Shown here: piece by piece, positions 5,993 to 6,135 of the stretch
How the letters are laid out: each line of letters starts with the position of its first letter
Numbering within the stretch: position 1 is the stretch's first letter
Assembly: GCA_016211095.1 (NCBI GenBank)
Contig: JACQSW010000119.1
Coordinates: 1-6,135 of the forward strand
Direction: 5' to 3'
DNA length: 6,135 bases
From: Candidatus Woesearchaeota archaeon
GTDB taxonomy: Archaea > Nanobdellota > Nanobdellia > SCGC-AAA011-G17 > GW2011-AR17
Made by a program: the position numbers and the translations under genes
The notes under the pieces: model-generated
The model's database searches: none
Told to the model about the DNA's origin: nothing
Seen by the model: only the letters and a program-made list of their open reading frames with translations

Positions 5993-6106
5993 ATGAGAGA
6001 AGCAGAATGCAAAAACTGTGGAGCAAGATACACATTCAAAACGCCAAACATGCCAAAATCAATGACATGCACATGCGAAAACCACACATTCAAAATAGTA
6101 AAATAA
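5993..6106 (+). CDS. Small zinc-ribbon-like protein of unknown function (37 aa)
   Basis: I do not recognise a named family. The 37-residue protein has C6-x2-C9 (CKNCG), then a 16-residue spacer and C26-x-C28-x2-H31 (CTCENH). This layout would bind one zinc ion through C6, C9, C26 and either C28 or H31. Net charge is about +4 before Cys ionisation, and there is no signal peptide or membrane segment, so a cytoplasmic nucleic-acid or protein-binding role is possible but unproven. Evidence for a real gene: its own BRE/TATA promoter, a well-spaced GGGGGT, the paired Cys motifs and T-tracts after the stop. Codon choice is distinctive: the frame is about 49% A and 15% T, and nearly all two-fold pyrimidine codons end in C, which suggests high expression. 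It follows fttA by 95 bp and could also be reached by readthrough from it. Confidence 0.82.
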   Translation: MREAECKNCGARYTFKTPNMPKSMTCTCENHTFKIVK

Positions 6107-6112
6107 AAAAAT

Positions 6113-6134
6113 TATTTTTTTTAAATTTTTTTTT
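6113..6134 (+). terminator. U-rich terminator after the small zinc-ribbon gene
   Basis: T8 (6115-6122) and T9 (6126-6134) begin 9 nt after the TAA. These are the longest T runs near the gene and the first of more than two Ts since the fttA stop. They fit archaeal intrinsic or FttA-assisted termination and may end both the monocistronic transcript and any readthrough from fttA. Confidence 0.75.
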
Positions 6135-6135
6135 A

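Noticed and set aside
1..6135. Mobile elements, CRISPR arrays, tRNA or rRNA genes, toxin-antitoxin or defence systems
   Set aside because: None was seen by eye on either strand: no spaced direct repeats, no inverted-repeat ends with a transposase, no tRNA cloverleaf, and gaps between genes of about 125 bp at most. The window is mainly conserved housekeeping genes.

Overview
The window reads as a compact stretch of an A+T-rich archaeal chromosome. The archaeal signature is strong. It has a class I (archaeal-type) CCA-adding enzyme, a proteasome beta subunit with an N-terminal-Thr active site, and a KH-KH-MBL-beta-CASP factor of the aCPSF1/FttA family. It also has TATA-box promoters, at least two of them with an A-rich BRE-like upstream element, and T-tract terminators. 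The short proteins, tight packing and shortened glutamate dehydrogenase would fit a DPANN-type archaeon (for example Woesearchaeota/Pacearchaeota-like). That placement is an inference from gene style and not a proven assignment.

Layout: (1) 767 down to 1, minus strand: an archaeal endonuclease IV-family gene that runs off the left edge, probably missing only its last couple of dozen residues. (2) 768-843: a divergent promoter region. (3) 844-2085, plus strand: cca, with a TTG start. (4) 3170 down to 2082, minus strand: a short glutamate dehydrogenase whose stop codon overlaps the cca stop codon by 4 bp. (5) 3171-3293: a divergent promoter region with two TATA boxes about 30 bp apart. (6) 3294-3926: psmB. 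(7) 3996-5897: aCPSF1/fttA, 69 bp downstream of psmB. (8) 5993-6106: a 37-residue CxxC/CxC zinc-ribbon-like protein with its own promoter and ribosome-binding site, followed by strong T-tracts.

How the genes work together: most are information-processing and quality-control housekeeping, namely AP-site repair, tRNA 3'-end maturation, protein degradation, and transcription termination/mRNA 3'-end formation. One central nitrogen-metabolism enzyme lies among them. psmB followed by aCPSF1 is a neighbourhood I recall from other archaea such as Thermococcales. I see no mobile element, CRISPR array, RNA gene or defence island, and no evidence of a new multigene system.

The most interesting items are small. 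One is the tiny zinc-binding protein downstream of fttA, whose promoter is nearly identical to that of psmB. Another is the distribution of U-rich tracts around fttA, the gene for the factor expected to recognise them. A third is an apparent Asp/Glu exchange among the catalytic carboxylates of the CCA-adding enzyme.
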